Positions 26,291 through 35,379 of a stretch of DNA of 64,000 bases are shown in pieces; the first letter of the stretch is position 1; the number at the start of each line of letters is the position of its first letter. The DNA comes from Myxococcales bacterium (GTDB lineage: Bacteria > Myxococcota_A > Polyangia > Polyangiales > Polyangiaceae). Position numbers and translations under genes: made by a program. The stretch is taken from positions 310,001 through 374,000 of the forward strand of contig JADJQX010000008.1 in assembly GCA_016712525.1 (NCBI GenBank), read 5' to 3'. The notes below the pieces were generated by a model, which was not told the DNA's origin, did not search any database, and saw nothing but the letters and a program-made list of their open reading frames with translations.

Positions 26291-28147
26291 TCAGATCCCG
26301 CCGAAGCCGAAGGCCTGCTCGAAGGCGACGTAGAAATTGAACGGGTCGATCGGGGCCGTGCGCGCGCCGAAGGGGCCACGCTCCAGCGGGAAGCCGATGT
26401 CGGCGCGGAAGACCGCGCGGTTGAACTGCGGGAGCAGCACGCGGAGCCCCCCTCCGAGCGACTGTTTCACGCGCAGGTTGTCGAAGCCGTACATGGCGTC
26501 GCCCACGTCGTAGAAGACGACGCCGCCGACCTGAAGAGACAGGATCTCGACGGGGCGCGAGCGGTACTCGAAGTTGGCGACGACGTAGTCTTTGCCGCCG
26601 AAGAAGTTCGTCGGATAGCCGCGGAGGCGACCGTCTCCGCCCAAAAACACCTGGCTATTCAGGTAGTTCCGGTAACGGTTCGAGGCCGTCGCGCTGAAGA
26701 GGAGGCGCCCTACCGGCAGCCGCGGCGTGACCACGTGGAGGCCGCCACTCAGCGACGCGTCCGTGACACGCTGCTCGCCGTCGCCGCCTTGGAGCTGCAC
26801 CTCGCCGAACGCCTCCGAGAACACGCGGACGAGGCCGTCACGGAGGGCCCACGTGTATTGTGCACCCGCCGACCACCCGGTGAGCGCGCGGGTCGAGCCA
26901 GGGAGCACCGTGACGGGAGCCACGTAGACGTCGTGCCCGAGGCGCACGTCCTCCTGGAGGCCCAAGGTCTGGAAGTTCGTCAGGGTGACGAAGTTCGTGG
27001 TGTAGCTGCGGAGCTGGAGAAAGGGCCCGTAGCGCGTCTCGCCGATGGGGAGGTTCCTGCGGCCGAACTCGCTCACTTTCGCCGGGTCGAACCCCGCGCG
27101 CTCGGGGACCTCGTAGCGCGCGTGCGAGAACGACACGCCGAACGACACGTCGAGCTTGTATTTCCAGCCGAAGCTCCGCACGAGCGAGAGCGAGCCGCTG
27201 GCCGAGGAGCTCCGGTACTCGAACGGCACACCGGTCCGCGGATCGGGGTAGACCTGGGCGTTCGAGTAGCGCCGCACGAAGCCCGTCGAGCCGCCTAGCG
27301 AGGCCCCCCACGACCAAGGCGTCCGCGTCGAGTAGAGCGGCTGCCCCGCGCTCACCTTGGCCACGCCGCCCTCGAGCTCGCCGCTCCTCCGGTTCACGAT
27401 GATGCCGCCGTCGGTCGTGGCGCCGACCCACGAGTACCCGAAGCGAGGAACCTTGTATCCTGCACCGAACGTGAGGCTCTCGGGCTGGTAGACGAACTGC
27501 GTCCGGGCCGTGTGGTGGAGCCCCGCGACGTTCACCTCTTGCGGCACGAGCGTGAACTTCTCGACGCCGCCGGACGTGGCCGCGAGGTCCCACGAGAGCC
27601 GGAGCGACCAGACGTCCTTCGTGATCATGAGCACGCGGACGTGGTCGTCGTCGGAGCCTTTCACGGGGACGACGAGCACGAGAGACACCTGGAAGATCGT
27701 GCGGAGGTTCCGCTCGGTCTCGTCGGCGACGACCTGGAGGTAGCGCTCGCCGGGCCGGAGCAAGGACTCGCGCCGAATGACGAAGTCCTTCGACGTGGCG
27801 TGGAACGCGTTCAGGAACTGCGGGAGCGGGTCGCGGTCCTCGATCACCTCGAGCCGGACGACCTCGATCGACTCGACGATCTTGCCCTCGGGGGCGACGT
27901 CGGCCGCGAGCCCCGTCTTCTTGAGCGCGTCGCGTATGGTGGCCTGCTCGTACGGCGAGTACCCGACGCGCGTCGAGGTGGGGGCGCCGGCGAGCGCGGA
28001 CGTGGACGGCGCGGACGCCTGCGGGGAGACCACCGGGGAGGCCCCTGCGCCCTCGGCGGACCGCTCGGCCACGAGCCCCACGACGAGCGCCGCGGCGAGG
28101 GCCGAGGAGACGACGGCGAGGCGCTTCCCAACGCCAGGTGAACGCAC
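26291..28147 (-). CDS. Omp85/BamA-TamA-type outer-membrane protein
   Basis: 618 residues. A signal peptide (to about residue 35) and Ala/Ser-rich linker are followed by a POTRA-like region (about 70-210, including IVESIEVVRLEVIEDRDPLP and LVLVVPVKGSDDDHVRVLM). A C-terminal beta-barrel (about 230-618) of alternating aromatic strands follows. The family-defining barrel motifs are recognisable late in the sequence: GDGRLRGYPTNFFGGKDYV (cf. G-x-x-x-x-RGY) and the final aromatic strand FYVAFEQAFGFGG. Omp85 members insert proteins into, or move lipid or protein across, the outer membrane. The GTG start at 28147 gives a proper basic signal-peptide start and has TAGCCT 7 nt upstream. Confidence 0.82.
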   Translation of the reverse strand: MRSPGVGKRLAVVSSALAAALVVGLVAERSAEGAGASPVVSPQASAPSTSALAGAPTSTRVGYSPYEQATIRDALKKTGLAADVAPEGKIVESIEVVRLEVIEDRDPLPQFLNAFHATSKDFVIRRESLLRPGERYLQVVADETERNLRTIFQVSLVLVVPVKGSDDDHVRVLMITKDVWSLRLSWDLAATSGGVEKFTLVPQEVNVAGLHHTARTQFVYQPESLTFGAGYKVPRFGYSWVGATTDGGIIVNRRSGELEGGVAKVSAGQPLYSTRTPWSWGASLGGSTGFVRRYSNAQVYPDPRTGVPFEYRSSSASGSLSLVRSFGWKYKLDVSFGVSFSHARYEVPERAGFDPAKVSEFGRRNLPIGETRYGPFLQLRSYTTNFVTLTNFQTLGLQEDVRLGHDVYVAPVTVLPGSTRALTGWSAGAQYTWALRDGLVRVFSEAFGEVQLQGGDGEQRVTDASLSGGLHVVTPRLPVGRLLFSATASNRYRNYLNSQVFLGGDGRLRGYPTNFFGGKDYVVANFEYRSRPVEILSLQVGGVVFYDVGDAMYGFDNLRVKQSLGGGLRVLLPQFNRAVFRADIGFPLERGPFGARTAPIDPFNFYVAFEQAFGFGGI

Positions 28148-28154
28148 GAACCGT

Positions 28155-28160
28155 AGGCTA
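28155..28160 (-). promoter_or_regulatory. -10-like TAGCCT before the Omp85-type gene
   Basis: Minus-strand TAGCCT ends 7 nt before the GTG at 28147; no Shine-Dalgarno lies between. Confidence 0.42.
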
Positions 28161-28288
28161 CCGGCCTTTCTGGGGCCGCGTCCGGCAAAGTGAGGGTCGG
28201 GGCCGGCGGAAAGGTGCGACCTCCTGCCACAAATCGGCGCCCCCGTTCGTTGCCGCCCGAAAGGCATCTGGCATAAGGTTCGCCTAAG

Positions 28289-28708
28289 ATGAGCGTCTCG
28301 AAGGGCTTCCTTGGTACACTGATGGTTTTGGCTTCGTTCTCGCTCGGTCTCGGAGCGTGCGCGAAGGGCGCCGAGGTCGCCGACGAGGACGAGAGCGAGG
28401 CGGTCTCCGCCGACGCCGCCGCCGACACCTCGAAGCCGTCGACCACGCCCGCGCGCGACGCCGCCACCGACTCCGCGCCCCCGAAGGACGCGTCCATCCC
28501 GGATACGGCCACCGTCGACGCGACGCCTCCTCCCCCGCCGCCGCCCGACGCGAGCACGGGCAACCCGCCCGCCACCTGCACGGACAACCTGATGCTCGCC
28601 AAAGGCGTCACTCAGTTGGCCGCTGGAGACACCCCGCCGTGCGACGGCACGTGCCGCGGATGCTGCAATCCGGCCCCGTTCGTCTTCTGCGTGAAGCCGA
28701 TCTTCTGA
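28289..28708 (+). CDS. Small Asp/Ala/Pro-rich lipoprotein with Cys cluster
   Basis: 139 residues. The signal peptide ends in LGACAKG (lipobox). A disordered acidic linker (about 28-85) contains a poly-Pro run. The C-terminal 45 residues hold six Cys, including CDGTCRGCCNPAPFVFC. Resembles a single short disulphide-stabilised module of the kind found in the larger Cys-rich lipoproteins at 37725 and 38536. Function unknown. Confidence 0.7.
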   Translation: MSVSKGFLGTLMVLASFSLGLGACAKGAEVADEDESEAVSADAAADTSKPSTTPARDAATDSAPPKDASIPDTATVDATPPPPPPPDASTGNPPATCTDNLMLAKGVTQLAAGDTPPCDGTCRGCCNPAPFVFCVKPIF

Positions 28709-28739
28709 GCGCTCGAGACGGGCTCGCGCGCGGGCACGC

Positions 28740-29534
28740 TCAGCGCACACGCACCGTGGCAAGCACGCCGAAGTGATCCGATGGAAAGACGCCCTCGTGG
28801 GGCTCGTCCAAGACGATGCGCGCCTCGAGCACGTCGCCGTGGCGCTTCGGATCGTCGTGCCCTCGCACGAAGACGTAGTCGATGCGCCTCTCCGGCTCAC
28901 GGAGCGGCTCGGCGAAGGGGTTTCGGGTCGAGAACGTCGTCCCGTCGCCGCGACCTCGGACGCCGAACGCGTCGATGAAGTAGACCGAGCGCCCGCGGAG
29001 CGCGGTGAGGCCGCGCAAGAAGCGGATCTCGTCGGAGTCGGGCTCCGCGTTGAAATCGCCCATGAGGAGCGGCGATAGGCCCTCGCGCGAGGGCGCGTAC
29101 GACTCGACGAGCTCGGCCACGGCGCGCACCTGCTCCTCTCGGACGTGGCCCTCGTCGAGCCGCCACGACAGATGCGTGGAAAATACAGGCAACGGTCCCC
29201 AAGGGGTCGCGAGGCGCGCGGCGAGGAGCACGCGGCGGTCGCCAGGATCCCGCGAGGGGAGCGAGAACGTCGTGTGCTCGAGGATCGGGTAGCGCGAAAA
29301 GATCCCATTTCCGACCTCGACGTCGCCCTCGACGTACGCCGGTCCGAACGCGACCTCGTAGTCCCCTCGGCAGAGCTCCGCGGCTTGATCGAGGTCCTTG
29401 GCGACCACGAGCTCTTGGACACCCACGATGTCGGGCGAGAGCGCGACGAGGCCTTGCCGGAGGGCCACGAGGCGCGCTTCCCATGGGCCGAAGCGGTTCC
29501 AGAGGTTCAGCGTGAGGGCGGTGTAGGTTCCCAT
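28740..29534 (-). CDS. Endonuclease/exonuclease/phosphatase-family protein
   Basis: 264 residues covering a complete EEP fold: LTLNLWNRFG (Asn), VGVQEL (metal-binding Glu), STHLSW, LMGDFNAEPDSDE (Asp/Asn), RRIDYVF and a final SDHFGVLA (Asp-His). These are the metal and catalytic residues of the DNase I/sphingomyelinase superfamily. No signal peptide is visible, so it is probably cytoplasmic; the substrate (nucleic acid, phosphoinositide or other phosphodiester) cannot be told from sequence. TACGTC lies 7 nt before the ATG. Confidence 0.85.
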   Translation of the reverse strand: MGTYTALTLNLWNRFGPWEARLVALRQGLVALSPDIVGVQELVVAKDLDQAAELCRGDYEVAFGPAYVEGDVEVGNGIFSRYPILEHTTFSLPSRDPGDRRVLLAARLATPWGPLPVFSTHLSWRLDEGHVREEQVRAVAELVESYAPSREGLSPLLMGDFNAEPDSDEIRFLRGLTALRGRSVYFIDAFGVRGRGDGTTFSTRNPFAEPLREPERRIDYVFVRGHDDPKRHGDVLEARIVLDEPHEGVFPSDHFGVLATVRVR

Positions 29535-29541
29535 GCCGAAA

Positions 29542-29547
29542 GACGTA
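29542..29547 (-). promoter_or_regulatory. -10-like TACGTC before the EEP-family gene
   Basis: Minus-strand TACGTC ends 7 nt before the ATG at 29534. The divergent gene at 29595 has TACGAT (29580-29585) 9 nt before its ATG, so both genes may start close to their -10 boxes. Confidence 0.33.
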
Positions 29548-29594
29548 GCGTTTCCGCTCGCGGCGCGCCGCTCGAAGCGTACGATCGACGACGG

Positions 29595-30872
29595 ATGCGC
29601 GCCGTCGTTCACGCTCCTCACGTCCCCACGCGGCTCCTCGCTTCGCTGGTGGGGCTCGCCGCCACCGGGCTCGCTCTTGCCGTCGCGGTGGGTGTCCTCT
29701 TCGGCGTGAGCGCGGCCGTGTCGCTCGGTTTGCTCTCGATGACGTTCGCCGCGCTCGCGCTCGTGCGGCCCTTCGGGTTTCGCACGCGCACGCTCACGAT
29801 CGACACCGAGCCTGGCCGTGTGCACCTGCGACGTGCCATCGGCGGCGTTACGATCGACCGGCGCGACGTGGTGGGAGCGACGACGTGCCACCACGAAGGG
29901 CGGGTCGTGATGAGCCTCACCGTGTCCGTGTGGCGGGGTACCACCACCGTGACCCTCTCCTTCGACGACGAGGCCTCCGCGGAGCGTGTTCGCGCGGCGC
30001 TCGGCCTCCCCCGCGAGGGCGCAGGAGAGACGTGCTTCGCCGTGTCCCCGTCGATGGTCGACACCACGACCCGCGTCGTCTCGGGGTTCGTGGCGTTCGG
30101 CTCGCTCCTGGCGTTCCTCACGCCGGTCGAGCCGGGCAGCGCGGCGTTCCACGAGCTCTACGCCTACGTGTACGGCGGGCCCGCCCTCGTCTTCGCGCTG
30201 GTTTTGTCGTTGGTGGGCCATGTCCCCGCGTCGCTTCGGCGACGGATCGCGCTCCGGCCGGAGGCCGCGTACTTCCCGGGCGACGTGGGGCCCGTCGCCG
30301 TCCCGTACGACCGCATCGTCGGCGCGACGCCGCAGAAGAAGGGCCTCGAGCTTCGCGTCGAAGGCGCGCCGCCCGCGTTCCTCGCGCTGCCTGCCTCCCA
30401 CGCCGAGCTCCGCCTCGTGGCGGCGCACCTCGACTCGGCGGCACGAAGGGCCCGCGGCGAAGGCCGAAGAGCCGACGATCCGGGCGAACGCATCGCGAGG
30501 CTCGCGCGGTCTCGGGGCGAGAGCGTGGAGCAATGGCTGACGCGGCTCGATGGCGTCGCCGCCACGCTGGGGAGCGGTTACCGAGCCGCCGAGCTCGCGC
30601 TCCCCGATCTCGAGCGCGCGGCGCGCGACATCGATCTCTCGACCGACCTACGGCTGGCGGCCGCGCGGGTGCTCCGAAGGGCTCCGGGGCAGGCCGGCAC
30701 GCGCATCGACCCGGCCACCCTGCCGTCGTCGAGCGAGGAGCACGCCGCCCTCTTTCGCGTCGCCGACGGCCCGGTCGACGCGGTCGCGCGCGCCTACGAA
30801 GCGCTCCCCGAAGAGACGAACGACGAGGCGGCGCGCGCCGAGGGCGTGGGTGCGCGCGCCGAGACCGTGTAA
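29595..30872 (+). CDS. Multi-pass membrane protein with cytoplasmic C-terminal region, unknown
   Basis: 425 residues. Two N-terminal transmembrane helices (about 12-55) precede a PH-like beta-rich domain (about 60-135, including RTLTIDTEPGRVHLRR and TTVTLSFDDEASAERVR). Two more helices follow (about 155-205), then a second similar beta-domain (about 210-275). The C-terminal 150 residues are helical, Arg/Ala-rich and end in an acidic tail. No family name can be given. The futalosine hydrolase gene begins 10 nt downstream, so the two are likely one transcript. Confidence 0.75.
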   Translation: MRAVVHAPHVPTRLLASLVGLAATGLALAVAVGVLFGVSAAVSLGLLSMTFAALALVRPFGFRTRTLTIDTEPGRVHLRRAIGGVTIDRRDVVGATTCHHEGRVVMSLTVSVWRGTTTVTLSFDDEASAERVRAALGLPREGAGETCFAVSPSMVDTTTRVVSGFVAFGSLLAFLTPVEPGSAAFHELYAYVYGGPALVFALVLSLVGHVPASLRRRIALRPEAAYFPGDVGPVAVPYDRIVGATPQKKGLELRVEGAPPAFLALPASHAELRLVAAHLDSAARRARGEGRRADDPGERIARLARSRGESVEQWLTRLDGVAATLGSGYRAAELALPDLERAARDIDLSTDLRLAAARVLRRAPGQAGTRIDPATLPSSSEEHAALFRVADGPVDAVARAYEALPEETNDEAARAEGVGARAETV

Positions 30873-30882
30873 GGGAGACCCG

Positions 30883-31533
30883 ATGACACTCCTGCTCGTC
30901 GGGGCCTTCGCGCCCGAAATCGCGCCGTTTCATGGGCGGCTCCCCGAGGGCGTGGAGGCGCGCGCCGTCGGGATCGGCCTCGTCGACGCGGCGCTCGGTG
31001 CGGCCCGCGTCATCGCCGAGCTCCGCCCGTCCGCGGTGGTGCTCGTCGGCTCGGCGGGGGTCCTGCCGGGGTCGAGGGTGGACCTGCTCGAGGTGGTCGC
31101 CATCGGGAGCACCGTGCTCGCCGACCTCGCCGCCGCCCGAGGGGAGGCGAGCCTCCTTCCCCGCATGGCCGAGGTCCGCGAGACGAGCGCCGAGCTCACC
31201 GCGGCGCTCGCGCCCGAGGCTACCCGCGTGTGTGCGTTGACCACCCTGACCGTGACCACGTCGGACGAGGCCGCCGTGGCGCTCGCGGAGGCGCACCGCG
31301 GGCATGCGCCGCTCGTGGAGAACCTCGAGGCCTACGCGGTCGCGCGCGCGGCCGAGGTCGCCGGGGTTCCGTTCGCCGCGGTGCTCGGCGTGACCAACCG
31401 GGTCGGGAGCCGAGGGCGGGCCGACTGGGCGCAACATCATGAAAAGGTAGCCGAATTAGTCTGCGACCGGGTCCTCTCGGGCCTCGCGCGGGCGGACGCT
31501 CTCCCCCTTGCCGCGGCTCCCAGGGCCGACTAG
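30883..31533 (+). CDS. mqnB: Futalosine hydrolase
   Basis: 216 residues of the nucleoside-phosphorylase fold. Visible motifs are LLVGAFAPEI at the N-terminus, VVLVGSAGVLPG, the active-site segment ENLEAYAVARAA, and VTNRVGSRGRADW near the C-terminus, which parallels the SNxVGxR-x-R-x-x-W signature of MqnB. It releases hypoxanthine from futalosine in the alternative menaquinone pathway. AAGGGAG lies 7 nt before the ATG. The other mqn genes are not in the window. A 5'-methylthioadenosine/S-adenosylhomocysteine nucleosidase is the main alternative but fits the C-terminal motif less well. Confidence 0.8.
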   Translation: MTLLLVGAFAPEIAPFHGRLPEGVEARAVGIGLVDAALGAARVIAELRPSAVVLVGSAGVLPGSRVDLLEVVAIGSTVLADLAAARGEASLLPRMAEVRETSAELTAALAPEATRVCALTTLTVTTSDEAAVALAEAHRGHAPLVENLEAYAVARAAEVAGVPFAAVLGVTNRVGSRGRADWAQHHEKVAELVCDRVLSGLARADALPLAAAPRAD

Positions 31534-31546
31534 TCTGAAGAGAGCC

Positions 31547-32422
31547 ATGGGTCGCCCTCGGAAACTTCCCCTCCGCTCGCCCCTCACGTGGGGGTGTGCG
31601 CTCGGCGTGGCCTTCGGCGCTCTCGGCTGTTCCGTCACCGCCACGGCCGACTCGTCCGACGCGTCCGACGTGAGCGCCTCGCAGGCGGCCCTCGTGACCG
31701 TCGAACGCACGAGCGACCCGGCCAAGACCGAGGTCGTCGCGCGGCTCGTTCGTGTCGTCGGGCCCGGCACCCTCGACGAGCCCGCGCTCCGCTTGGCAGG
31801 CCTTTCCGACGACCTCCCTGGCCTCGGCACCTGCGTGGCCCCCTCGGCCCGCGCCCAAGCCTCGGCCGTCCGAAGCCTCGAGCTCGCCGACCTCGGCCAG
31901 GTCACGGCGGAGCTCGGCGGCGCGCCCGTCGGCCTCACGGCCCGCCATGTCCCCGATCCGGCCGGAGTGCTCTCGGGTGTCGTCTACAACGCGCGCCTCG
32001 TCGAGCCGAGCGCCGGCGAAGGCCGCAAGCTCGTCGTCCGAACGGCGCCGAGCGATCCCGAGGCCGCGTTCGTCGCCGAGGTTCGTGTCCCGGCCGACGT
32101 GAGCGACCTCCGCATCGGAGGGCAAGACCCCCGAGAGCTCACGGCCGCCCCCGGCCCCGCCGAGCTCACCTGGCTCGCGGGCGAGCCCGAGGACGTCATC
32201 GTGGTCGACGTGCGCGCCCAAGGTCGGGCCGCCGTACGCTGCGCGTTCCCCGATGCGGGCCGTGGTGTCCTTCCGCTCCTCGGAGACGAGGGAACGCTCG
32301 TCGTGCATCGCGTCCACCGCGAGCGATTCCGCCTCGACAAGTCCCGCCGGGACGACGGCGAGATTCGCTTCGACACGGCAAAAACCTTCGTCTTTTCGCG
32401 CACTTCGAGGGAAGGGCGGTAA
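31547..32422 (+). CDS. Lipoprotein, unknown function
   Basis: 291 residues. The signal peptide ends in GALGCS (lipobox Cys about 28). The mature part is beta-rich with no recognisable domain: ELTWLAGEPEDVIVVDVRAQ and a late RCAFPDAGRGVLPL segment. TAGTCT lies 10 nt before the ATG, overlapping the end of mqnB (TAG stop at 31531). Precedes the DUF882/M15-like gene by 18 nt. Confidence 0.7.
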   Translation: MGRPRKLPLRSPLTWGCALGVAFGALGCSVTATADSSDASDVSASQAALVTVERTSDPAKTEVVARLVRVVGPGTLDEPALRLAGLSDDLPGLGTCVAPSARAQASAVRSLELADLGQVTAELGGAPVGLTARHVPDPAGVLSGVVYNARLVEPSAGEGRKLVVRTAPSDPEAAFVAEVRVPADVSDLRIGGQDPRELTAAPGPAELTWLAGEPEDVIVVDVRAQGRAAVRCAFPDAGRGVLPLLGDEGTLVVHRVHRERFRLDKSRRDDGEIRFDTAKTFVFSRTSREGR

Positions 32423-32440
32423 CACCGCCCGTCGGCTCGC

Positions 32441-33397
32441 ATGGCGTGGCGAACCGAGCCTCTCGCGCGTGCCCTCCGCGCCGCGGTGCCTCCCGTCGTA
32501 GCCCTCGCCGTGCTGTTCGTGGCGGGCCACGCTCCGGCCGCCCCCAAGGTCGCCAAGCCGCAAGCCCCCGCAAAGGCAAGCCCCCCGCAGCCCGCCAAGG
32601 GCGGCCCTGGCCAAGGCAAGGGGAAGCCGGGCAAGAAGGCCAAGCCCGAGCCGCCCATCCCCAAGGGCTACGCGAACAGCGTACGCGCGTGGCACGCCGC
32701 GATCCCCGGCAAGTCCGCCCCGAACGACGATCGCGGCCGCCCGAAGCTCGTGCTCTTCGCCTTGAACACGCAAGAGCGCGTGGAGCTCACGGCCCTCTCG
32801 GATACGGGAGGATTCTCGGGCTCGGACCTCGAGCGCGCCGCCCAGCTCCTCCGTGATCCCCGCACCGGCAACGAGCACCCCGTCGAGCCCCGCCTCCTCG
32901 ACTCGGTCTACCGCATCGCCCGAAGGTTCTCCGCGCACGAGATTCGTGTGGTCTCGGGCTACCGAACGCCCAAGCCGGGGACGCACTCGAACCACGGGCG
33001 TGGCCGCGCCATGGACCTCATCGTTCCCGGGGCGACCGACGAGGACGTCGCCAAGTTCGCGCGGGAGGCTGGCTTCGCGGGCGTAGGCATCTACCCCGTC
33101 TCGGGGTTCGTGCACGTCGACGTGCGCGAGCACTCCCACTTCTGGGTCGACACCACGGGCCCCGGGAGAAAGAGCCGCGACCGGGGCATCCTCGCCGACG
33201 TCGCCGCGCGCTCCGACAAGGCCGCGCTCGCCCGAGGAGACCGCCCCATCGGCCCCTTCACCCTCCTCCCCGACGTCGACGGGGCGCTCGCATCGCGCGA
33301 GAAGGCGCTCGGCGCGGCGCATACGCCCTCCGATCCCGATGGTCACCCCCACGACGAGGACGAGGACATGGAGAACGTGGGCGGGGGCGCCGATTGA
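32441..33397 (+). CDS. DUF882/M15-like zinc peptidase (YcbK family), exported
   Basis: 318 residues. The signal segment (about 15-33) is followed by a basic Lys/Pro/Gly linker that may bind the cell wall (about 34-75). The catalytic domain lies at about 80-265: SGYRTPK, SNHGRGRAMDL (zinc His and Asp) and GFVHVDVRE (second His), the pattern of the peptidase M15 D,D-carboxypeptidase-like fold. Likely acts on peptidoglycan stem peptides. The C-terminal tail is acidic and His-rich. Its stop overlaps the TTG start of the next gene. Confidence 0.82.
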   Translation: MAWRTEPLARALRAAVPPVVALAVLFVAGHAPAAPKVAKPQAPAKASPPQPAKGGPGQGKGKPGKKAKPEPPIPKGYANSVRAWHAAIPGKSAPNDDRGRPKLVLFALNTQERVELTALSDTGGFSGSDLERAAQLLRDPRTGNEHPVEPRLLDSVYRIARRFSAHEIRVVSGYRTPKPGTHSNHGRGRAMDLIVPGATDEDVAKFAREAGFAGVGIYPVSGFVHVDVREHSHFWVDTTGPGRKSRDRGILADVAARSDKAALARGDRPIGPFTLLPDVDGALASREKALGAAHTPSDPDGHPHDEDEDMENVGGGAD

Positions 33398-35368
33398 GCC
33401 CCGAGGTCGCGGCCCTCGTACGCGAAGAGCGCCTGCTCGAGGCGGCCGAGCTCGCGAGCCGAGGAGGGGACCACGCGACGGCCAAGAAGCTCTTCGAGCG
33501 GGCCTGCGCGTTCGGGAGGGCCGCGAAAGAAGCCCTCTTGGCGTCGTGCCCGGAGGACGCCATCGGGCTCGCCGCCGAAGCCCGCGACGAGGACCTCGTC
33601 GAGGCCTCGCTCGTCGCCCTCGAGGGGTACGGCGCGGCTCGCGAGCGCCTCGCGCAGAACCTCGAGACACGTGGCCACGCTCGCGTCGCGGCGCGCCTCT
33701 ACGAAGCCGCGGGCAAGCCGAAAGACGCCGCCCGCGCTTACGACAAAGCGGGAGACGCGCGACGGGCCGCGCGCATCCTCGAGGCCGAGAACGACGTCGT
33801 CTCCGCGGCGAAGGTGCTCGAGTCCGCGCTGCGGCGCACACCGGACCAGTACCCGCTCCACGTGGCCTACGGGGCGCTGCTCGTCCGCTACGGGAAGACC
33901 GAGCACGCCGTCCGAGCCTTGCAGAAGGTCCCCGCCACGGCCAAGGAGCGGAGGCTCGCGCTCACGTGGCTCGTGAGGGGCCTCCGGGAGCTCGGGTACA
34001 CGCAGGCCGAGGCCGAGGCCGAGCACGAGCTCGCCACGCTCGGGGGCCCCGCCGACGTGACCGACGACGCTCCACAAACCAACGTAAAATCTCGCCTTTT
34101 CGGCAGGTACGAGGTGGTGCGAGAGGTCGCGAGCTCGCCGTCCGCGCGCGTCGTCGAGTGCATCGACGCGGTGCGCGCCGAGCACGTGGCCGTGAAGATC
34201 TTCGCAGCCTACGACGCGCGCGGAGCCGGGCGTGATGCGCTCGCGAGGTTCGAGCGCGAGGTCCGGGTGCTCGGGGCGCTCGATCCCGAACGTGCTCCCC
34301 CTCCGCGACTACCTGCCCGAAGGTCCGGCGCTCGTGCTCGCGTGGATGAAGGGCGGGACCCTGGACGACATGCTCCGCAAGGAGCCCCTCGCCCCGGCGC
34401 GCGCCGTCGAGATCGCCGTCGCGGTGCTCGCGGCGCTCGGAGAGGCCCACAGGCTCGGCGTGCTCCATCGTGACGTGAAGCCCGCGAACGTGCTCTTCGA
34501 CGACGCGGGCGTCGCGCGCCTCGGAGACTTCGGCGCAGCCCACCTCGGAGATCTCTCGGCCACGGCGACCGCAGGCCTCATCGGCACGCTCGCGTACATG
34601 AGCCCGGAGCAGCGGGAAGGCCGGCCGGCGACGGTCAAGAGCGACCTCTACGGCGTCGGCGCCATTCTTTGGGAGATGCTCACGGGCGAGAAACCCGAGC
34701 TCCCGAAGGCCGTCGACGACGCGCCCCTGTCGACCACGCGGCCCGACCATCGCACGCGCCCGAGCGGCGTCCATCGCGACCTCGACCTCCGGCACGACCA
34801 GGTCGTGCTCCGCCTGCTCGACCCCGATCCGGAGCGCCGACCGGCCGACGCCTTCGCCGCGCGGCGCGAGCTCACCGCGCTCACCTGGCCCGCGACGATC
34901 GAGCGCACCCCGCTTCGCAAAGCCTCCGAGCATCCCCACGCCGCGCCCTCGGGGGAGGCGCGCCTCGTCGCCCGGGCGGACGGCGTGCTCGTCGACGTGT
35001 GGCTCGAGCGACCGGTGGAGCGCGTGGCCCTCGCCGACGTCGCGCTCACGAGGGCGCGCGTGCTCGCTCGCCTCGACCACCCTGCCCTCCAGCCCGTGCT
35101 CCGGGTCGATCGCGACGACGGCGCCATCTGGCTCGCCGATCCGGACGCACGCCCGCTCGCTCGTCCGCTCGGACCGCACGAGGTGTCTCAACTGAAGGAC
35201 GCCCTGGCCATGCTCCACGCCGAGGGCCTCGTGCACGGCTTCGTCGACCCGGAGCACGTGCGCGAGCGCCGGGATGGCTCCGTGTTCCTCACGTTCACGC
35301 CGAGCCAGGGCCCGACGGGCACGGTCGACACCGATCGCATCGGCCTCGCGCGCCTCGCGGGTGCGTAA
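33394..35368 (+). pseudogene. TPR-containing serine/threonine kinase, frameshifted
   Basis: Two frames join into one protein. The first (TTG start 33394, overlapping the previous stop) carries an Ala/Glu/Arg-rich TPR-like region of about 230 residues and the kinase N-lobe (FGRYEVVREVASS, AVKIF). It is followed by EREVRVLGALD, where the frame breaks at about 34283-34288. The second frame resumes with PNVLPLRDYLPEG and the C-lobe: HRDVKPANVLF, GDFGAAHL, MSPEQ, then about 200 further residues to 35368. Inserting 2 nt (restoring GALDHPNVLPL, the usual HPN) or deleting one C makes a single frame. The N-lobe lacks a normal glycine loop (EVASSPSARVV). Either a true mutation or a sequencing error; a programmed shift is unlikely because no slippery site or structure is evident. 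Confidence 0.82.
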
Positions 35369-35379
35369 GGCGCCGCGCC

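Noticed and set aside
28268..28283. TGGCATA-N4-TCGCC as a sigma-54 promoter
   Set aside because: GG/GC spacing is right, but the -12 box is poor and the transcript would begin after the start codon of the gene at 28289.
28148..29422. Upstream extension of the Omp85-type frame to 1,043 codons
   Set aside because: The extension covers the antisense of a lipoprotein gene and the EEP gene in another frame; a proper signal peptide begins at GTG 28147.
34283..34288. Programmed frameshift in the kinase gene
   Set aside because: No slippery heptamer, upstream Shine-Dalgarno-like stimulator or downstream structure could be seen; a simple indel explains the data.
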